Below are positions 6,674 to 7,999 of a DNA stretch of 7,999 nucleotides, in pieces; position 1 is the stretch's first letter, and the number at the start of each line of letters is the position of its first letter. The position numbers and the translations under genes were made by a program. This DNA is from an uncultured Eubacteriales bacterium (GTDB lineage: Bacteria > Bacillota > Clostridia > Oscillospirales > Acutalibacteraceae). The notes below the pieces were generated by a model. The model worked only from the letters and a program-made list of their open reading frames with translations, had not been told where the DNA came from and ran no database searches. The stretch is taken from positions 1 to 7,999 of the forward strand of contig ONWP01000238.1 in NCBI GenBank assembly GCA_900321595.1, read 5' to 3'.

Positions 6674-7453
6674 TCATCCCAGCGCCACGTCCAGGATCAT
6701 CATCAGCACGAAGCCCAGCGCGAACGTGATGGTGCCGACGTTGGTGTGCCTGCCCGCGGACATCTCCGGGACGAGCTCCTCGACCACGACGTAGATCATC
6801 GCGCCGGCCGCGAACGCCTGCAGGTACGGCAGCACGCTCACGACGGCCTGCGCAGCGAGCAGCGTCAGCACCGTCGCGATCGGTTCGACGATCCCGGACG
6901 CCGCGCCGTAAAGGAACGTCCTGCCCTTCTTTATCCCCTCCGCGCGCAGCGGCATGGAGACGATCGCCCCCTCGGGGAAGTTCTGGATCGCGATGCCGAT
7001 CGCCAGCACCAGCGCGCCGGTGGCGCTGATGTGGCTGTTCCCCGCGAGCCAACCGGCGCAGACGACGCCGACCGCCATGCCCTCCGGGATGTTGTGCAGC
7101 GTCACGGCCAGGAAGAGCTCCGTCGTGCGCTTCAGACCGCGCCGGGGTCCCTCCTTCTGCCGGTCGGGATGCATGTGCGGCGTCACCACGTCCAGCAGGA
7201 GCAGGAAGCCGATCCCCACCAGGAAGCCGACCGCCGCCGGGATAAAGGACAGCTTGCCCATCTGCGCGCTCTGTTCGAGCGCCGGGATCAGCAGGCTCCA
7301 GACCGACGCGGCGACCATCACGCCCGCCGCGAAGCCGGACAGGATCTTCGTCACGTTCTCAGACAGCTGATCCTTGAGAAAGAACACCATCGCGGAGCCA
7401 AGACACGTCCCCGCGAAGGGTATGATCACACACAGAATGACATTCGCAGACAT
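6674..7453 (-). CDS. ZIP-family divalent metal transporter (GufA/ZupT type)
   Basis: This 259-residue integral membrane protein has about eight hydrophobic segments, as expected for ZIP transporters, which import Zn2+, Fe2+ or Mn2+ into the cytoplasm. The metal-site motif of helix 4 is HNIPEG (120-125) and that of helix 5 is QNFPEG (157-162). GIVEP (188-191 region) supplies the conserved Glu190 of helix 6. A further acidic patch, EELVPE (225-230), lies in helix 7. The loop between helices 3 and 4 carries two histidines (H93, H95) in TPHMHPDRQK, a short form of the usual histidine-rich cytoplasmic loop. Length and motif order match the GufA subfamily. GGAGG seven bases before the ATG and a strong promoter about 60 bases upstream mark it as the first gene of the operon. 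Ion specificity cannot be read from the sequence, and no Fur or Zur operator was recognised. Confidence 0.95.
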   Translation of the reverse strand: MSANVILCVIIPFAGTCLGSAMVFFLKDQLSENVTKILSGFAAGVMVAASVWSLLIPALEQSAQMGKLSFIPAAVGFLVGIGFLLLLDVVTPHMHPDRQKEGPRRGLKRTTELFLAVTLHNIPEGMAVGVVCAGWLAGNSHISATGALVLAIGIAIQNFPEGAIVSMPLRAEGIKKGRTFLYGAASGIVEPIATVLTLLAAQAVVSVLPYLQAFAAGAMIYVVVEELVPEMSAGRHTNVGTITFALGFVLMMILDVALG

Positions 7454-7468
7454 ACGTTTTCCTCCGAA

Positions 7469-7494
7469 CCGGCCTGATTGATTGCACGCGCCGG
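7469..7494 (-). repeat. Short inverted repeat in the 5' leader of the ZIP operon
   Basis: CCGGC at 7469-7473 and GCCGG at 7490-7494 are complementary arms of five bases around a 16-base loop. The element lies between the predicted transcription start and the ribosome site of the ZIP gene. The loop contains a tandem ATCA repeat on the coding strand. It may be a weak hairpin affecting translation or chance in GC-rich DNA. It does not match a riboswitch I know. Confidence 0.25.
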
Positions 7495-7515
7495 GAAAGG
7501 GTCGGTGCTGAGGGA

Positions 7516-7544
7516 ATTATACCACGGCCGCGGGCGGTTTGCAA
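7516..7544 (-). promoter_or_regulatory. Sigma-A-type promoter of the ZIP operon
   Basis: Read on the - strand, TTGCAA (7544-7539) and a perfect TATAAT (7521-7516) are separated by exactly 17 bases. A TGG precedes the -10 box in a locally AT-rich patch within GC-rich DNA. Transcription would start near 7508-7510, giving a leader of about 55 bases before the ZIP start codon. It lies just after the terminator of the upstream HAD gene, so it is the likely sole promoter for the ZIP, flavoprotein, hypothetical and beta-helix genes. Confidence 0.85.
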
Positions 7545-7559
7545 TACTGCGGCAAACGC

Positions 7560-7591
7560 AAAAACCGGGCCCGCCGGCTTCGGCAGACCCG
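7560..7591 (-). terminator. Intrinsic terminator of the HAD hydrolase gene
   Basis: On the - strand an 11-bp stem pairs 7591-7581 (CGGGTCTGCCG) with 7576-7566 (CGGCGGGCCCG), with two G-U pairs and a four-base loop AAGC. One G and then a run of five T residues (7564-7560) follow. It lies 23 nt after the stop codon at 7615 and just before the ZIP promoter, separating the two transcription units. Confidence 0.87.
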
Positions 7592-7614
7592 TTGTTCAAA
7601 GTCTTTCACGCGCG

Positions 7615-7999
7615 TTACGCGGCTGTGTCCAGCGCAGGCAGCTCCGGTTCGCGGTACTGCTCGGCGGCCGGCTTGACGCCTTCCGCGTAGATCTCGGCGA
7701 AGTCGTCCTTCATGGAGACCGGGATATACCCCTTCGCCTCGTTCTCAGCGGATTTCTCGGCCCAGACCGCAGGATCGCCCCACTCGCGGACGTTGTCGTC
7801 GGCGATGATCATGTACGCCTGCGCGGGATACGGGTTGCGGCTGTCGATCGTGTAGTTCATCATGCTCGTGTCGCTGCCGCTGTTGCCGAAGGCCAGCACC
7901 GGGCGCTGTCCGATCTCGCGCTCGATGTAGATGGACTTGTTGGCGTGCAGATTCTTCTGGATGAAGCCGCCGGTGAGGACCAGCTCGTCGCCGTTTTCA
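7615..7999 (-). CDS. C-terminal part of a HAD-family hydrolase (5' end outside the window)
   Basis: The frame is open from 7998 down to the TAA at 7617-7615, giving the last 127 residues. A GTG at 7899 is an internal valine, not a start, because the conserved domain continues upstream of it. Visible elements are LTGGFIQKNLHANKSIYIEREIG, written here as LTGGFIQ then NKSIYIEREIG, which holds the presumed motif III lysine. VLAFGNSGSDTSMMNY follows, the motif IV region with an acidic residue in GNSGSD that would bind Mg2+. Next come YMIIADDNVREWGD and a helical tail with IPVSMKDDFAEIYAEGV. This matches phosphoserine-phosphatase-like HAD proteins common in Clostridia and gut bacteria, usually several hundred residues long. 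They hydrolyse phosphate esters through an aspartyl-phosphate, whose N-terminal nucleophile motif is outside the window. The final segment from KPAAEQ on is Pro/Glu-rich and probably flexible. The substrate is unknown. It has its own terminator and is not part of the ZIP operon. Confidence 0.88.
   Translation of the reverse strand, partial: ENGDELVLTGGFIQKNLHANKSIYIEREIGQRPVLAFGNSGSDTSMMNYTIDSRNPYPAQAYMIIADDNVREWGDPAVWAEKSAENEAKGYIPVSMKDDFAEIYAEGVKPAAEQYREPELPALDTAA

Noticed and set aside
5242..6729. Open frame of 495 codons on the + strand spanning three - strand genes
   Set aside because: Its composition is typical of a shadow frame (Arg, His, Val, Asp rich). It crosses gene boundaries of the - strand operon, and the flavoprotein and beta-helix motifs are on the other strand.
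6635..7477. Open frame of 280 codons on the + strand opposite the ZIP gene
   Set aside because: It is very rich in Arg, His, Asp and Gln with no recognisable fold, while the - strand encodes an unmistakable ZIP transporter.
7615..7899. Separate 94-residue gene starting with GTG at 7899
   Set aside because: The frame stays open to the window edge, and conserved HAD sequence (NKSIYIEREIG) lies upstream of that codon, so this is only the C-terminal part of a longer gene.

Overview
The window is GC-rich with strongly GC-biased third codon positions. It uses consensus Shine-Dalgarno sites (AAGGAG, AGGAGG, GGAGG), one near-perfect sigma-A-type promoter and compact intrinsic terminators. A NrdG-like radical SAM protein and an Isf-like flavoprotein suggest an anaerobe. 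Together with a HAD protein of a type I associate with Clostridia, this points to a high-GC anaerobic member of the Bacillota (Clostridia), perhaps from a gut or rumen. The taxonomic call is inference. No rRNA, tRNA, CRISPR array, insertion sequence or attachment site was seen, and no gene-free stretch exceeds 300 bases.

The left part (1-2882, + strand) is the end of an operon. It holds the 3' end of an unrecognised gene, a small radical SAM protein whose start overlaps that gene's stop (TGATG), a Ycf46-type AAA ATPase with all core motifs, and a short protein with an N-terminal hydrophobic segment and a C-terminus like Ycf35 (DUF1257). Ycf46 and Ycf35 are best known as conserved chloroplast and cyanobacterial proteins of unclear biochemical function. 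Finding both beside a radical SAM activase-like protein in a non-photosynthetic-looking genome is the best candidate here for a poorly described system.

A hairpin with U-tracts on both strands (2905-2941) separates this operon from a convergent one.

The middle part (2969-7453, - strand) looks like a four-gene operon driven from a promoter at 7516-7544. In transcription order it encodes a ZIP-family divalent metal transporter, an FMN flavoprotein with an Isf-type cysteine motif, an unrecognised 219-residue protein and a membrane-anchored parallel beta-helix protein resembling carbohydrate-active enzymes. Gaps are 19, 27 and 44 nt, so co-transcription is likely, but no single pathway obviously links the four.

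The right end (7615-7999, - strand) is the C-terminal part of a HAD-family hydrolase with its own intrinsic terminator (7560-7591), which insulates it from the ZIP promoter just downstream.
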